Positions 8,377 through 16,896 of a stretch of DNA of 64,000 nucleotides are shown piece after piece. The translations under genes and the position numbers were made by a program. Each line of letters starts with the position of its first letter. Positions within the stretch are counted from its first letter, which is position 1. The stretch spans positions 89,374 to 153,373 of the forward strand of contig JAAVEW010000023.1 in NCBI GenBank assembly GCA_014801075.1, written 5' to 3'. The DNA is from Barnesiella sp. (lineage in GTDB: Bacteria; Bacteroidota; Bacteroidia; Bacteroidales; Muribaculaceae). The notes under the pieces were generated by a model. That model saw only the letters and a list, made by a program, of their open reading frames with translations. It did no database searches and was not told the origin of the DNA.

Positions 8377-9906
8377 TTACGACAATTTTATATTGTTGCA
8401 TGCGTTCTCCACGCGGCGGCGAGTGGCGTCGATGCCCATAAGTTCGGTGATGTCAAACATATGGGGGCCCTTGCATTCGCCCACTACGGCGAGGCGCAGT
8501 GCGTTCATCACGTTGCCGAGGTGGTAGCCGTTGTCGCTGATCCATGCCAGAATGTTTTCCTCTGTGGCTTTGCTCTCGAGCGAGGGGAGCGAGGCCATGC
8601 GGTCAACCATGGCGCGAAGTATGGCGGGTGTCTCTTCGTTCCAGCGTTTCTTCACTGATTTCGCCTCATACTCGGTGGGGTCGACGAAGAAGAATTTTGC
8701 CTGGTCCCAGAGGTCCTTGACGAAGTTTGCACGGTTCTTGACCATAGCGATGGCGCGGGTGATATATTCGTCGGAATAGTCGGCGGGGTTCACGCCGTTG
8801 GCTTCCATCACGGGTTTGAACATGGCGAGGAGCTGGTCGTCGGGAAGTTCCTGCAGGTATTTGTGGTTGAACCATTTGCCCTTCTCGAAGTCAAACTTGG
8901 CTCCTGAGCGCGAGCAGTGGTCAAATGAGAAGCGCTTGATGAGCTCGTCCATCGACATGATTTCGGTGTCGTCGCCGGGGTTCCAGCCGAGCAGAGCCAG
9001 GAAGTTGACCACAGCTTCGGGCAGATAACCTTTCTCGCGATAGCCTGAGGAGATGTCGCCGCTCTTGGGGTCGTGCCATTCGAGGGGGAATACGGGGAAA
9101 CCGAGGCGGTCGCCGTCGCGTTTCGAGAGTTTGCCTTTGCCGTCGGGTTTGAGCAGCAGGGGCAGGTGGACGAACTGCGGCATCGTGTCGCTCCAGCCGA
9201 ATGCCTCGTAGAGAAGCACGTGGAGGGGAGCTGAGGGGAGCCATTCCTCACCGCGTATCACGTGGCTCACCTCCATGAGGTGGTCGTCGACGATGTTGGC
9301 GAGGTGGTAGGTGGGCAGGTCGTCGGCGCTCTTGTAGAGCACCTTGTCGTCGAGCACCGATGAGTTGATGGTCACCTTGCCGCGGATGAGGTCGTTGACC
9401 TCTACGTCGCGGCCCGGTTCTATCTTGAAGCGGACTACGTATTTCTCACCGGCGTCGATGAGGCGCTTGGTCTCCTCTTCGCCGAGCGAGAGGGAGTTGC
9501 GCATGTTGCCGCGGGTTGAGGCATCGTATTGGAAGTTGGGAGTAGCGGCGCGGGCAGCTTCGAGTTCCTCGGGGGTGTCGAAAGCGATGTAAGCCTTACC
9601 GTTGTCGAGCAGCATCTTCACGTGCTCGCGGTAGATGTCGCGTCGTTCGCTCTGCTTGTAAGGGCCGTAGTTGCCACCTTCGCGCACACCTTCGTCTATG
9701 CCTATACCGAGCCAGGCGAGGGCTTCATTGATATAATCCTCGGCTCCGGGGACAAAGCGCTGAGAGTCGGTGTCCTCGATGCGGAGTATCATGTCGCCGC
9801 CGTGACGGCGCGCGAAAAGGTAGTTATAGAGGGCGGTGCGTACTCCTCCGATGTGGAGCGGACCGGTGGGCGACGGAGCAAAACGTACTCTTACTTTTCT
9901 TTCCAT
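8377..9906 (-). CDS. gltX: Glutamate--tRNA ligase
   Basis: A 509-residue class I aminoacyl-tRNA synthetase. It begins [20 protein letters not shown], with the HIGH-type signature at residues 18-21; the KMSKS equivalent is KLSKRDG near residue 259. The Rossmann fold is followed by the all-helical anticodon-binding domain to the C terminus. It charges tRNA-Glu. The frame is open 81 codons further upstream, but that extension reads through tRNA-Val and cannot be protein; the ATG at 9906 also gives the exact family N terminus. It sits about 110 bases behind tRNA-Val and may be cotranscribed with it. Bacteroidota carry a separate GlnRS, so discriminating activity is expected, not shown. Confidence 0.95.
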   Translation of the reverse strand: MERKVRVRFAPSPTGPLHIGGVRTALYNYLFARRHGGDMILRIEDTDSQRFVPGAEDYINEALAWLGIGIDEGVREGGNYGPYKQSERRDIYREHVKMLLDNGKAYIAFDTPEELEAARAATPNFQYDASTRGNMRNSLSLGEEETKRLIDAGEKYVVRFKIEPGRDVEVNDLIRGKVTINSSVLDDKVLYKSADDLPTYHLANIVDDHLMEVSHVIRGEEWLPSAPLHVLLYEAFGWSDTMPQFVHLPLLLKPDGKGKLSKRDGDRLGFPVFPLEWHDPKSGDISSGYREKGYLPEAVVNFLALLGWNPGDDTEIMSMDELIKRFSFDHCSRSGAKFDFEKGKWFNHKYLQELPDDQLLAMFKPVMEANGVNPADYSDEYITRAIAMVKNRANFVKDLWDQAKFFFVDPTEYEAKSVKKRWNEETPAILRAMVDRMASLPSLESKATEENILAWISDNGYHLGNVMNALRLAVVGECKGPHMFDITELMGIDATRRRVENACNNIKLS

Positions 9907-10014
9907 TACGTTATGACTTATGTTGATAAATACGTTGTAGATATTAAACGTCGTGACGTGTATTAATAAAAAAAAGCCATCGGCTTCAAAGCTGATGGCA
10001 TGGTGAAAGGGAAG

Positions 10015-10089
10015 TGGGCGCTGAGGGATTCGAACCCCCGACCCTCTGCTTGTAAGGCAGATGCTCTGAACCAGCTGAGCTAAGCGCCC
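10015..10089 (-). tRNA. tRNA-Val (anticodon UAC)
   Basis: On the minus strand a complete cloverleaf folds: acceptor GGGCGCT/AGCGCCC, D-stem GCTC/GAGC, anticodon stem TCTGC/GCAGA with loop CTTACAA (anticodon TAC), and T-arm with TTCGAAT loop. The discriminator is A. The 3' CCA is not encoded. Confidence 0.95.
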
Positions 10090-10107
10090 CTTGTCGGTTG
10101 AACGATG

Positions 10108-10138
10108 CAAAGGTAAGGACTTTTTTTTAATTACCAAA
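10108..10138 (-). promoter_or_regulatory. Promoter of tRNA-Val (and perhaps gltX)
   Basis: On the minus strand TTTG (10138-10135), 19 bases, then TACCTTTG (10115-10108): an exact match to the Bacteroidota consensus, ending about 19 bases before the tRNA 5' end. Confidence 0.75.
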
Positions 10139-10406
10139 ATTTTGGGCAAAAAAATTACGGAAAAATGCGATTTTTTTTGATTTCACCCCTCCCGCGCCAT
10201 CATCCCAATCCCCCTGAAAACCGTAAAATATCGCCCAACATCCCGATAATCAACTATTTACCCCAAAACACCCCTCCAACCCCGAAAAAATCCCCTCCCA
10301 CCAAAAAAAATCCATCTTCCACCAAAAAAATTCGACATCCCCCTCAAAAAAAAGAATAAAAAATTTGGCAGCCTATCTCTTCTCACCAACTATAAATAAT
10401 CAATAG

Positions 10407-10437
10407 TTGTATATATGATATACATTATATACCTTTG
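10407..10437 (+). promoter_or_regulatory. Promoter and likely operator of the toxin-antitoxin operon
   Basis: TTG (10407-10409), 20 bases, then TACCTTTG (10430-10437), 18 bases before the antitoxin ATG. Inverted arms GTATATA (10409-10415) and TATATAC (10426-10432) fill the spacer and overlap the -7 box, a fitting place for autorepression by the antitoxin. Confidence 0.65.
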
Positions 10438-10455
10438 TAATATAAATTTTAGACT

Positions 10456-10755
10456 ATGGCAACAGCATTAAATATCAAACGTAAGAACATCGACCTCCCG
10501 GTTGACACCTTGCAGAAGCTCTCGCTGATGGCAGTGGCGCAAGGTAAGAGTTTAAAGAATTATATCGAAACAATCCTCATTGCAAAAGCCAATACAGTGA
10601 CGGTTGAGGTGAGCGAGAATCCATCACCCTCTGGCGATACCTGGTTTAACGACCCCGAAAACATGGCGTCGGTGCAAAGAGGTGTTGCCGAGATGAAGGA
10701 GGGCAAAGGCAAAGCTTACTCAATGGATGAAATCCGTAAACTCCTGGATGTATGA
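10456..10755 (+). CDS. Antitoxin of a type II YoeB-like toxin-antitoxin pair
   Basis: A 99-residue protein. Residues 1-45 (NIKRKNIDLPVDTLQKLSLM, then GKSLKNYIETILIAKA) look like a ribbon-helix-helix DNA-binding domain: one strand followed by two helices. The acidic, flexible C-terminal half (about 50-99, ending SMDEIRKLLDV) would wrap the toxin. It would neutralise the toxin and repress the operon through the inverted repeat in the promoter. Its stop overlaps the toxin start by four bases (ATGA), the usual arrangement. RHH antitoxins with YoeB-like toxins are common in Bacteroidota. No name more specific than this is supported. Confidence 0.8.
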   Translation: MATALNIKRKNIDLPVDTLQKLSLMAVAQGKSLKNYIETILIAKANTVTVEVSENPSPSGDTWFNDPENMASVQRGVAEMKEGKGKAYSMDEIRKLLDV

Positions 10756-11030
10756 TTTACGAATTAATTCTGATGCCCGAAGCTGAAGAGCACCTGAAAG
10801 AATGGCGGAAATCCGGGCAGAAGAAAACATTGAAGAAAATAATCGGTCTGTTTGAGGAACTGAGAGAACATCCCACCACCGGCACCGGACACGTAGAACC
10901 GCTAAAAGGGAATCTGACCGGTCTCTGGAGTCGGGAAATAAGTAAAGGCGACCGATTGATTTACGGCATTGAAGATGAAAAGGTAATCGTATATGTCGTT
11001 TCAATCAAAGGTCACTATGGCGACAAGTAA
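10752..11030 (+). CDS. Txe/YoeB family toxin (ribosome-dependent mRNA interferase)
   Basis: A 92-residue basic protein of the YoeB/Txe branch of the RelE superfamily. Recognisable blocks are EEHLKEWRKSGQKKTLKKI, the HPTTGTGHVEPLKGNLTGLW loop with SREISKGDRLIYGIED, and the C-terminal signature SIKGHYGD, whose His-Tyr pair is catalytic in YoeB. It should cleave mRNA in the ribosomal A site when the antitoxin is lost. Start overlaps the antitoxin stop (ATGA). All family residues expected in the C-terminal active site are present, so it looks intact. Confidence 0.9.
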   Translation: MIYELILMPEAEEHLKEWRKSGQKKTLKKIIGLFEELREHPTTGTGHVEPLKGNLTGLWSREISKGDRLIYGIEDEKVIVYVVSIKGHYGDK

Positions 11031-11107
11031 TCGTTCAACCCACATCCGGAGGCTGACGGTGTTGCAGAACTCCGCAAGGCAGTATAATGAATACTATATA
11101 AAAAGGG

Positions 11108-11141
11108 AAGCGACATTGCTATGGGGGAGGCAATGTCGCTT
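11108..11141. terminator. Terminator-like hairpin between the toxin gene and tRNA-Tyr
   Basis: Perfect 12-base arms (AAGCGACATTGC at 11108-11119 and its complement at 11130-11141) with a 10-base loop. On the minus strand it is followed by CCCTTTTTATA, so it mainly serves tRNA-Tyr; it may also end the toxin transcript. Confidence 0.75.
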
Positions 11142-11174
11142 GAGGGTTGGGTTGGTTGGGTTGGGATATTGATG

Positions 11175-11257
11175 TGGGCGAAGATGGATTCGAACCACCG
11201 AAGGTATAAACCAGCAGATTTACAGTCTGCCCCATTTGGCCACTCTGGTATTCGCCC
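11175..11257 (-). tRNA. tRNA-Tyr (anticodon GUA)
   Basis: On the minus strand a class II tRNA folds: acceptor GGGCGAA/TTCGCCC, anticodon loop CTGTAAA (GTA), a long variable arm (TGGTTTATACCTTCGG region), T-loop TTCGAAT and discriminator A. The CCA end is not encoded. Confidence 0.95.
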
Positions 11258-11290
11258 GGTCGAGACAACGCGTTGTCTCTTTAGTGAGTG

Positions 11291-11319
11291 CAAATATACG
11301 TATTATTTTTGTAATACAA
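11291..11319 (-). promoter_or_regulatory. Promoter of tRNA-Tyr
   Basis: On the minus strand TTG (11319-11317), 18 bases, TATATTTG (11298-11291). A perfect 18-base palindrome (11262-11279) lies between it and the tRNA. Confidence 0.6.
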
Positions 11320-11367
11320 TATCTTTTTGCTAAAAATTTTCGGTTTTTCCACAGAAAAGCCCGTATA

Positions 11368-11850
11368 TTATTCCATATTGCGCACGCGCTGCACGAAATC
11401 ATACATGCGTATGGCGGCTTCGGCAGCCTCGGCGCCCTTGTCGCCCATCTTGCCGCCGCAACGGTCGAGAGCGTCCTGCTCGGTGTCGACGGTGAGCACG
11501 CCGAATATCACGGGGGTGTCGCAGTCGGCGTTGAGGGCGGTGATACCCTGGGTCACTGACTGGCACACGTAGTCGAAGTGGGGAGTACCGCCGCGCACCA
11601 CGCAGCCGAACACTATCACGGCGTCATACATCGAGGTTTCGATGAGCTGCGAAGCCGCGAAAGTGAGTTCCACGGCGCCGGGCACCTCAAACACGTCGAT
11701 GTTATCCTTGTCGGCACCATTCTTGGCGAATGTTGCGAGCGCGCTTTCAGTCAGCGCATTGGTGATGTGGCCGTTCCATTGAGCTTTTACGATGGCCACC
11801 TTTATATCGCCTGCTTCAGGCAGCGGGCTTTGGGGTACTGAAGTTGACAT
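11368..11850 (-). CDS. ribH: 6,7-dimethyl-8-ribityllumazine synthase
   Basis: A 160-residue lumazine synthase. Substrate-binding motifs are present: AQWNGHITNAL (near residue 23), FEVPGAVELTFAA (54-67), FGCVVRGGTPHFDYVC with catalytic His91, and FGVLTVDTEQDALDRCGGK near the C terminus. It condenses 5-amino-6-ribitylamino-uracil with dihydroxybutanone phosphate in the penultimate step of riboflavin synthesis and normally forms 60-mer or decameric shells. No other rib genes are in the window. It is 109 bases downstream of the PfkB-like gene, with AT-rich tandem repeats in that gap. Confidence 0.95.
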   Translation of the reverse strand: MSTSVPQSPLPEAGDIKVAIVKAQWNGHITNALTESALATFAKNGADKDNIDVFEVPGAVELTFAASQLIETSMYDAVIVFGCVVRGGTPHFDYVCQSVTQGITALNADCDTPVIFGVLTVDTEQDALDRCGGKMGDKGAEAAEAAIRMYDFVQRVRNME

Positions 11851-11880
11851 TGTGTATGCAGTATGTTATATTGTTAAACG

Positions 11881-11910
11881 TATGTTACTTATTAATATGT
11901 TACCTATTAA
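11881..11910. repeat. 15-base tandem repeat in the gap upstream of ribH
   Basis: TATGTTACTTATTAA (11881-11895) is followed directly by TATGTTACCTATTAA (11896-11910), one mismatch. Similar but weaker copies flank it. Confidence 0.7.
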
Positions 11911-11959
11911 GTAGAATACTCTCTTATTAACAAGCGATGAAATATAATGTTTGCCGCGG

Positions 11960-12628
11960 TCAGCGCACTATGGCGTCGGCGAGCAGCGCCTCGTCGGCAA
12001 GATGCTCGTAATCGTTGACGTAGTAGTTGAAGTTTTCGCGGCGCGCACGCTCGGCATCGTTGTGGTTGAAGAGCGCATTGATGTCGCCGGGGAGAGTGAT
12101 GACGCGGTTGGCAATCTCAAGGTTCTCATACACGGCCGGCATCACCTTGGTGATACGCTTTATGCGGTCGTCGGCAACGTCGGGCACGTAGATTATTGAC
12201 GCATTCTCGGCAGCGTAGGAGAGAAACGAGCTCATAGGCTGACGTATGCGCTGGTCGAGGGCGAAGTAGCCGCCTACGACCACGATGTCGTCCTTCTCCA
12301 CGCGCGGCCATATGATATCGAATCCCTCGCCGTCGTCCTGCGTTGAGTAGCGCGATTTCACGCCGTCGATGTCGAGCAGGATGGAGGTCTTGGCGATATG
12401 GCGGTCGGAGTCGGAGATGTCGACCCCCGCCTCGGTGAGAGCGTCGGCTATTATCATGCCCGGCTTGTCGGTACCTATTTCGGAGAGGAATACCACCTTA
12501 TGGCCTTTGGCGGCAAGCGCGCGGGCCGCACGCAGCAGTGCGCCGCCGGGACGGGTGGCAGTGGGGGTGGCGCCGGCAAAGGCTATTTCGAGCCATGACT
12601 CGCCTATGATTATGATTTTACCTTTCAT
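11960..12628 (-). CDS. PfkB-like kinase, C-terminally truncated
   Basis: A 222-residue protein starting MKGKIIIIGESWLEIAF. The N-terminal ribokinase/PfkB features are there (RPGGALLRAARALAAKGHKV, the GG-AxNxAxxLA-type motif, then FLSEIGTDKPG), and a middle section with KTSILLDIDG. The family is usually about 290-310 residues and ends with a DTxGAGD catalytic motif; here the frame stops first and no such motif follows in any frame before ribH. The residual C terminus (HNDAERARRENFNYYVNDYE) is unlike the kinase core. It may be a non-catalytic sugar-binding paralogue. The ATG at 12628 avoids overlap with the SIS gene; the frame itself is open to 12691. The SIS gene lies 25 bases upstream, so the two are probably cotranscribed. 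Confidence 0.7.
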   Translation of the reverse strand: MKGKIIIIGESWLEIAFAGATPTATRPGGALLRAARALAAKGHKVVFLSEIGTDKPGMIIADALTEAGVDISDSDRHIAKTSILLDIDGVKSRYSTQDDGEGFDIIWPRVEKDDIVVVGGYFALDQRIRQPMSSFLSYAAENASIIYVPDVADDRIKRITKVMPAVYENLEIANRVITLPGDINALFNHNDAERARRENFNYYVNDYEHLADEALLADAIVR

Positions 12629-12653
12629 CAGAGTTGAGGAAATGAAGTGTTGA

Positions 12654-13259
12654 TTAGTTGGAGCGTGACACGTGGCCGAGGTAGCCGCCATGGTGACGCT
12701 TGGCGTAGTCGGCGCGGGTGAAGCCTATGGCCTGCATGACGTTGACCACGAGGATGTCGCCGATTACTGTCATCATGGTGGTGGAGGTGGTGGGAGTCAG
12801 GCCGAGGGGGCACACTTCGGGCGCGCCACCCGTCAGGAGAGTGACGTCGGCAATGCGTGCCAGCTCGCTGTCGCCGTTGCCCGTTATCACTATGATGGGG
12901 ATGGCGGGATAGAGAGCGCGGGCAAGAGCGACCAGGTCAATGATTTCGCGGGTCTTGCCGGAGTTGGATATCAGCAGCATCACGTCGTCGGGCTGAAGCA
13001 GACCGAGGTCGCCGTGCTGGGCCTCGGAGGGGTGGAGATTGACGGCGGGAGTGCCTGTCGAGGAGAAAGTGGTGGCTATGTTCATAGCTATTTGTCCCGC
13101 TTTACCCATGCCGGAGGTGACGAGTTTGCCACCGCGGCGGTTGACGTGTTCCACTATAAGTTCTACGGCGCGGGCGTAAGCGTCGGTGACGGGGATATTG
13201 AGTATCGCCTCGCTTTCGGCGCGTAATATCTGATTGATTGATTCGGTTAGATCTTTCAT
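12654..13259 (-). CDS. kdsD: SIS-domain sugar-phosphate isomerase, probable arabinose-5-phosphate isomerase
   Basis: A 201-residue single SIS domain of the KpsF/GutQ type. Key blocks: LVTSGMGKAGQIAMNIATTF (about 46-65), HPSEAQHGDLGLL (about 76-88), ISNSGKTREII (about 96-106) and LTPTTSTTMMTVIGD (about 153-167). KdsD converts ribulose-5-phosphate to arabinose-5-phosphate, the first step to Kdo, which WaaA in this window uses. E. coli KdsD has two CBS domains after the SIS domain (about 328 residues); none is present here. SIS-only enzymes of this activity are known in some bacteria. A different isomerase activity cannot be excluded. Confidence 0.75.
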   Translation of the reverse strand: MKDLTESINQILRAESEAILNIPVTDAYARAVELIVEHVNRRGGKLVTSGMGKAGQIAMNIATTFSSTGTPAVNLHPSEAQHGDLGLLQPDDVMLLISNSGKTREIIDLVALARALYPAIPIIVITGNGDSELARIADVTLLTGGAPEVCPLGLTPTTSTTMMTVIGDILVVNVMQAIGFTRADYAKRHHGGYLGHVSRSN

Positions 13260-13290
13260 TGGGTATCGGCTTTAGGGAGTGCCGTGGGGA

Positions 13291-13298
13291 CAAAGGTA
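13291..13298 (-). promoter_or_regulatory. Promoter -7 box ahead of the SIS isomerase gene
   Basis: TACCTTTG on the minus strand, 31 bases before the start codon. No clear TTTG lies at the expected distance upstream; a CTTTG at 13313-13309 is too close. Confidence 0.5.
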
Positions 13299-13325
13299 CT
13301 AAAAATTGCAAAGAGATAAAAAAAA

Positions 13326-13364
13326 CGGCATAATTTTGTCGGTGTAGTTGACAAAATTATGCCG
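13326..13364 (-). terminator. Intrinsic terminator after the PorU-like gene
   Basis: Perfect 15-base arms (CGGCATAATTTTGTC at 13326-13340 and its complement at 13350-13364) around a 9-base loop. On the minus strand it is followed by at least eight T residues, the classic form. It ends the permease-GH25-PorU cluster. Confidence 0.9.
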
Positions 13365-13473
13365 CCGCAGAAGCCCGATTTTTTCGTATCAGGTGTTTAT
13401 CCTGGCGCGCGTCGGATTATAAATCTGAAATCCGTCGACGCACACTAAATTCATAGGGGTGGGACACTCAGCG

Positions 13474-16400
13474 TCAGTTGCCGGTGACGGCGATGCGGCG
13501 CGTAGTCGTGTTGCTCACCGTTTCTCCATCGCGAATCGAAGCGCGGTAGAGGTAGATGCCGCGGGTCACACGCTGGCCGGCCATGTTGTGGAGGTTCCAT
13601 GTGACGGGGCTTGTGAGATACATGTCGCTGCGTCCCGAGCTAACCGATTCCCACACGGGGTGACCGAGCATGTCGTACACCGATATGGTGACTTCGACCT
13701 GAGCGTCGGGTCGGTCGTGCGACAGGTAGAAGTTAGCCTCGACTGACGCGGGGTTGGCGTCGGAATAGACGTCGTAGACCACAGGCGCGCGGTCAGGCGA
13801 CACGTAAAATTCTATCGTCTCGGAGGTGGAGTTGTCCGAGGTGTCCCATACGCGCAGTCGCAGCGTGTGAAGGCCCTCCTGCAGCGTGGGTAGCTGGTAG
13901 GCGATGGTGCCTTCGGGGAGTCCCGATGCCGAGGGGGTGTAGTATTCGGCCACGTCGGAGTAGCTGCGGTTGCCGTCGATAAGTATGTTCATCTGGTGGC
14001 CCACGCCGGTGGTGTTCATGTTGATGCCACGGTTGTCGGTCACCTCGGCTATGAGCATGGGGGTGGCGTTGACATGGTCGCCGGAGCGGAACGACGGGTG
14101 GTTGAGGTAGATACTCTTGATTACGGGAGCTATCGTGTCGACCACATTCTCGTCAGTGCCGTAGACGTAGAAGTCGCGGTTGACGCCGGCGGCAAAGCCC
14201 TCGACGTTGCCGGCGCCCTTCTTCTGCGCCACGAGGCTGAGGGCGGCCTCACGGTAGTTGTTCGATATGCTCGACGGCATGGCTATGCGTGCCGTAAAGC
14301 GGCCGTTGCGTATCGAGTCGTTGCCCGCGAAGAGGCGGTCGCCGTGCTGCTCGAAGGTAAACTTCACACCCTCGTCCTCGCCGCCGTTGCCAAGTGTGGT
14401 GATACTGTATTCGGCATCGTAGAGGGTGGAGGCGATGGTGCCGGTGAAGTCGGTCATGAGATTACCGTCGCTGTCGAGCACGCGTCCTTCAACCACCACA
14501 TCCTGTCGGGCCTGCATCACGGGAGGCTCCTCGCTGCCGGGAGCGACGCCGTTGATAAGGTCGACGGTCACCGTCTGCTCGGGCATGGCGGGACGCATGG
14601 CCGGGTCGCCCATAAGTATGTAGCGCAACTTGTTGCTGTCGGAGAGCATCGCGCCCGTCGACGACAGTTTCGACGAGTTCTTGGCGCGGCGGTATATCTC
14701 GCCGAGCGTCAGTCGCTCGCCGTTCTCGTCGCGGGTGAACATATGCTGTGCCACCGCACGCGAGAAGTAGACGTTCTCCGAGATGTAAACGGGGCGGTTG
14801 GCCGAAATCTGGGCTATACAGCCGCCCGATTCGAGGCCCCACATTATCTCGCCTGCCGAAATATCGGTGGCGTCCCAGCGCAGGAACTCGCAGGTAGCGG
14901 CCATGAATATGGGCAGCTTGCGCAGGTACATATTGTAGATGTCGCTGAGTTTGAGCAACCCTTCGTGGGTGAGCGACGTAGTGTTGGCATGGCCGATGAA
15001 GAACCACCACGCTACACCCTCGTCGAGAGTCTTGAACATGAAGTCGCGGGCCAGAGGGTAGCCCTGTGCCGTCTGCTGGTAGGCATCGGTGTAGAGCTTG
15101 GTGTGGATGGCGTTTTCGCCGCCGTTGTCGAGCATCGTGTTCCACACCTGTTCCATCTGCGTCATGTGTACGCCGAGGTCGCGGTCGTCGGCAATCAGCA
15201 GCGAGCGGTTGCGCCACGTGCCTGAGGCCGCCTTGGTTGAGTAGTTGATAATCTTGTCGACGGCCGCTCTGGCAGAGCCGGTCGAGGTCACGGGGAGTCG
15301 GCCCACACCTATGCACAGATAGTCGGAGGCAGTGTTGTTGCCGGAGTTATCGCGCAGGAATGCGAGGATGTCGTCGGTAGTGTAGGAGTCGAGGTCGGTC
15401 TCTCCCTGCTCCGACTGCCACAGTGGCATCAGCGGGTAGTTGAGCGACTTGACGGTGTTGGATATGCGGCGGTTGTCGTAGCTGCCGCGGCCCATGAAGA
15501 GGGCGTATTTGAGTTGGCGGTCAGAGGTAGCCGAACGGTCATAGAGCATTTTGAGCATCTTGCGGAACGCGTTGACGTCGCGGCTTCCCGATGCAAACTC
15601 GTTGAACACGTCGTCCTGATTGATGACGGTGACGCTGAGGCCCTCGTTGGTGCGGTGGAACTCGGCCAGTCGCTCGGCCTCTGAAATCCATGTCGGCGGG
15701 GTGAAAATCACCATCTCCGGCACTTCGATGGAGTGGAGATTCTGATTGGCCACGGTGCCCACGTAGACAGGTTCGGGGAACGATGCCGAGGGGTTGAACG
15801 CCACGTAGCGGCGCGTACCGGTGTAGTCGTTGGTCCACGACATGTCGGAGCCTGCCAGCGAGGTGTTCATCGCCTTCACTTCGAGGGGCGAGGTGACGTC
15901 CCACACCACGGTCGAGGCGTCGGCGCCTGCGAGTGTGGCCTGATTGCGCGGGAGGGTGAAGCAGAGCTGACGGTCAGTCAGTCGCAGGTTGCGGTTATAG
16001 TTTATAGCGAGGTAATCGAGATGGGCGGCCGATACGGTGCCGGCACGGTTGTAGGTGAGGCCCACGGTGATTTTGTCGTTGTCGGGCTTGAAAGTCTTTG
16101 TGGTGACGCCGGCGCGGTAGTTGCCGTGGTCGGTAGAAGTGGCGCGTATCTTGTCTGACTCCGACGCGGGCAGAGCCTCATCGTTGACCGAAAGACTGAT
16201 TGACGTTTCATTCTGCGACTTGGTGATGAACGAGCATGCGAGCCACACGGTGCTCTCCTCCACGCGGTCGGTGAGCTGGAAACTGAACGAGCGCGTAGGG
16301 GTATAGAGGAAATCCTCGCCGCCATACTGCTGCCCGGTGGTGGAGACGGTGACAAGGTCCTTTTCATGGAAAATATAGTCGATAAATGAGGTTTCGGGCG

Positions 16401-16893
16401 ACGACACCGCAGGGGAGCCGATGGTGGGTATGGCCTTATCCTCGGCATTGCAGTCGCTCAGGAAGTAGTAACCCTCGTCGGTGAATGCGTTCTGGCGCGG
16501 GCGCATGTAGTTTCCTGCGTATGACACGGCCTCGGTGACCCCTTCGCCATAGAAGAGAATGCCCTTGTCGGTGCGCAGTACGGGCACCACGGGGAGGTCG
16601 TCGACATAGGTGCGCGCCGAGAGCACGTCGGAGAGCTGTCGGCCGCCGTAACCGTAGACACGGACATCGGCCGGGTTGGCAAATCCCATGCGGCGCAGCG
16701 TGGCGTTACTGAGCATATAGATACCGTCGGCAGTCACGCTGACCTTGACCCATCGTCCGCTCGCCAGGCGCGAGTTCTCGGCATAGGCTGAGAGGTCGAA
16801 AGCATGCGCCTCCGCCGGTATGAGCGTGGCACACAGGGCTATCACTGCCGCCACGTATATCTTTATGTTTTTGATAGTGTCGAATATAGTCAT
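13474..16893 (-). CDS. PorU-like C25-family protease (second PorU homologue)
   Basis: An 1139-residue secreted protein with a signal peptide (1-31, ending AHA). An N-terminal beta-rich prodomain (about 40-400) is followed by a gingipain-type C25 caspase-like domain. The likely dyad is His635 in WFFIGHAN and Cys668 in FMAATCEFLRW; LMGDPAMRP follows. The last 85 residues (VYDMLGHPVWES to GIYLYRASI) form a Por-secretion CTD-like beta domain. PorU is the T9SS sortase that cuts the CTD off cargo at the cell surface. The gene next to porV is the better candidate for the canonical sortase, so this may be a paralogue with its own cargo. It starts three bases after the GH25 stop and ends at a strong terminator. 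Confidence 0.85.
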   Translation of the reverse strand: MTIFDTIKNIKIYVAAVIALCATLIPAEAHAFDLSAYAENSRLASGRWVKVSVTADGIYMLSNATLRRMGFANPADVRVYGYGGRQLSDVLSARTYVDDLPVVPVLRTDKGILFYGEGVTEAVSYAGNYMRPRQNAFTDEGYYFLSDCNAEDKAIPTIGSPAVSSPETSFIDYIFHEKDLVTVSTTGQQYGGEDFLYTPTRSFSFQLTDRVEESTVWLACSFITKSQNETSISLSVNDEALPASESDKIRATSTDHGNYRAGVTTKTFKPDNDKITVGLTYNRAGTVSAAHLDYLAINYNRNLRLTDRQLCFTLPRNQATLAGADASTVVWDVTSPLEVKAMNTSLAGSDMSWTNDYTGTRRYVAFNPSASFPEPVYVGTVANQNLHSIEVPEMVIFTPPTWISEAERLAEFHRTNEGLSVTVINQDDVFNEFASGSRDVNAFRKMLKMLYDRSATSDRQLKYALFMGRGSYDNRRISNTVKSLNYPLMPLWQSEQGETDLDSYTTDDILAFLRDNSGNNTASDYLCIGVGRLPVTSTGSARAAVDKIINYSTKAASGTWRNRSLLIADDRDLGVHMTQMEQVWNTMLDNGGENAIHTKLYTDAYQQTAQGYPLARDFMFKTLDEGVAWWFFIGHANTTSLTHEGLLKLSDIYNMYLRKLPIFMAATCEFLRWDATDISAGEIMWGLESGGCIAQISANRPVYISENVYFSRAVAQHMFTRDENGERLTLGEIYRRAKNSSKLSSTGAMLSDSNKLRYILMGDPAMRPAMPEQTVTVDLINGVAPGSEEPPVMQARQDVVVEGRVLDSDGNLMTDFTGTIASTLYDAEYSITTLGNGGEDEGVKFTFEQHGDRLFAGNDSIRNGRFTARIAMPSSISNNYREAALSLVAQKKGAGNVEGFAAGVNRDFYVYGTDENVVDTIAPVIKSIYLNHPSFRSGDHVNATPMLIAEVTDNRGINMNTTGVGHQMNILIDGNRSYSDVAEYYTPSASGLPEGTIAYQLPTLQEGLHTLRLRVWDTSDNSTSETIEFYVSPDRAPVVYDVYSDANPASVEANFYLSHDRPDAQVEVTISVYDMLGHPVWESVSSGRSDMYLTSPVTWNLHNMAGQRVTRGIYLYRASIRDGETVSNTTTRRIAVTGN

Positions 16894-16896
16894 TGT

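Larger units (their letters stand above)
10090..10455. other. 366-base intergenic region between tRNA-Val and the toxin-antitoxin pair
   Basis: Holds the tRNA-Val promoter (minus) and the toxin-antitoxin promoter (plus). Between them, about 10186-10355, the plus strand is almost only A and C, with C-runs at 10261-10264, 10271-10274, 10280-10283 and 10292-10295 that could form a G-quadruplex on the minus strand. A 64-codon open frame here is an artefact of this composition. Confidence 0.7.

Noticed and set aside
9907..10149. 81-codon N-terminal extension of gltX
   Set aside because: Reads through a folded tRNA-Val and past the family start MERKVRVRF.
10165..10359. 64-residue plus-strand frame
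   Set aside because: Made only by an A/C-rich stretch; product is Pro/Lys/Asn low-complexity, no promoter or conserved features.
13996..15225. 409-residue plus-strand frame inside the PorU-like gene
   Set aside because: Antisense shadow of a well-supported coding sequence; no recognisable motifs or start signals.
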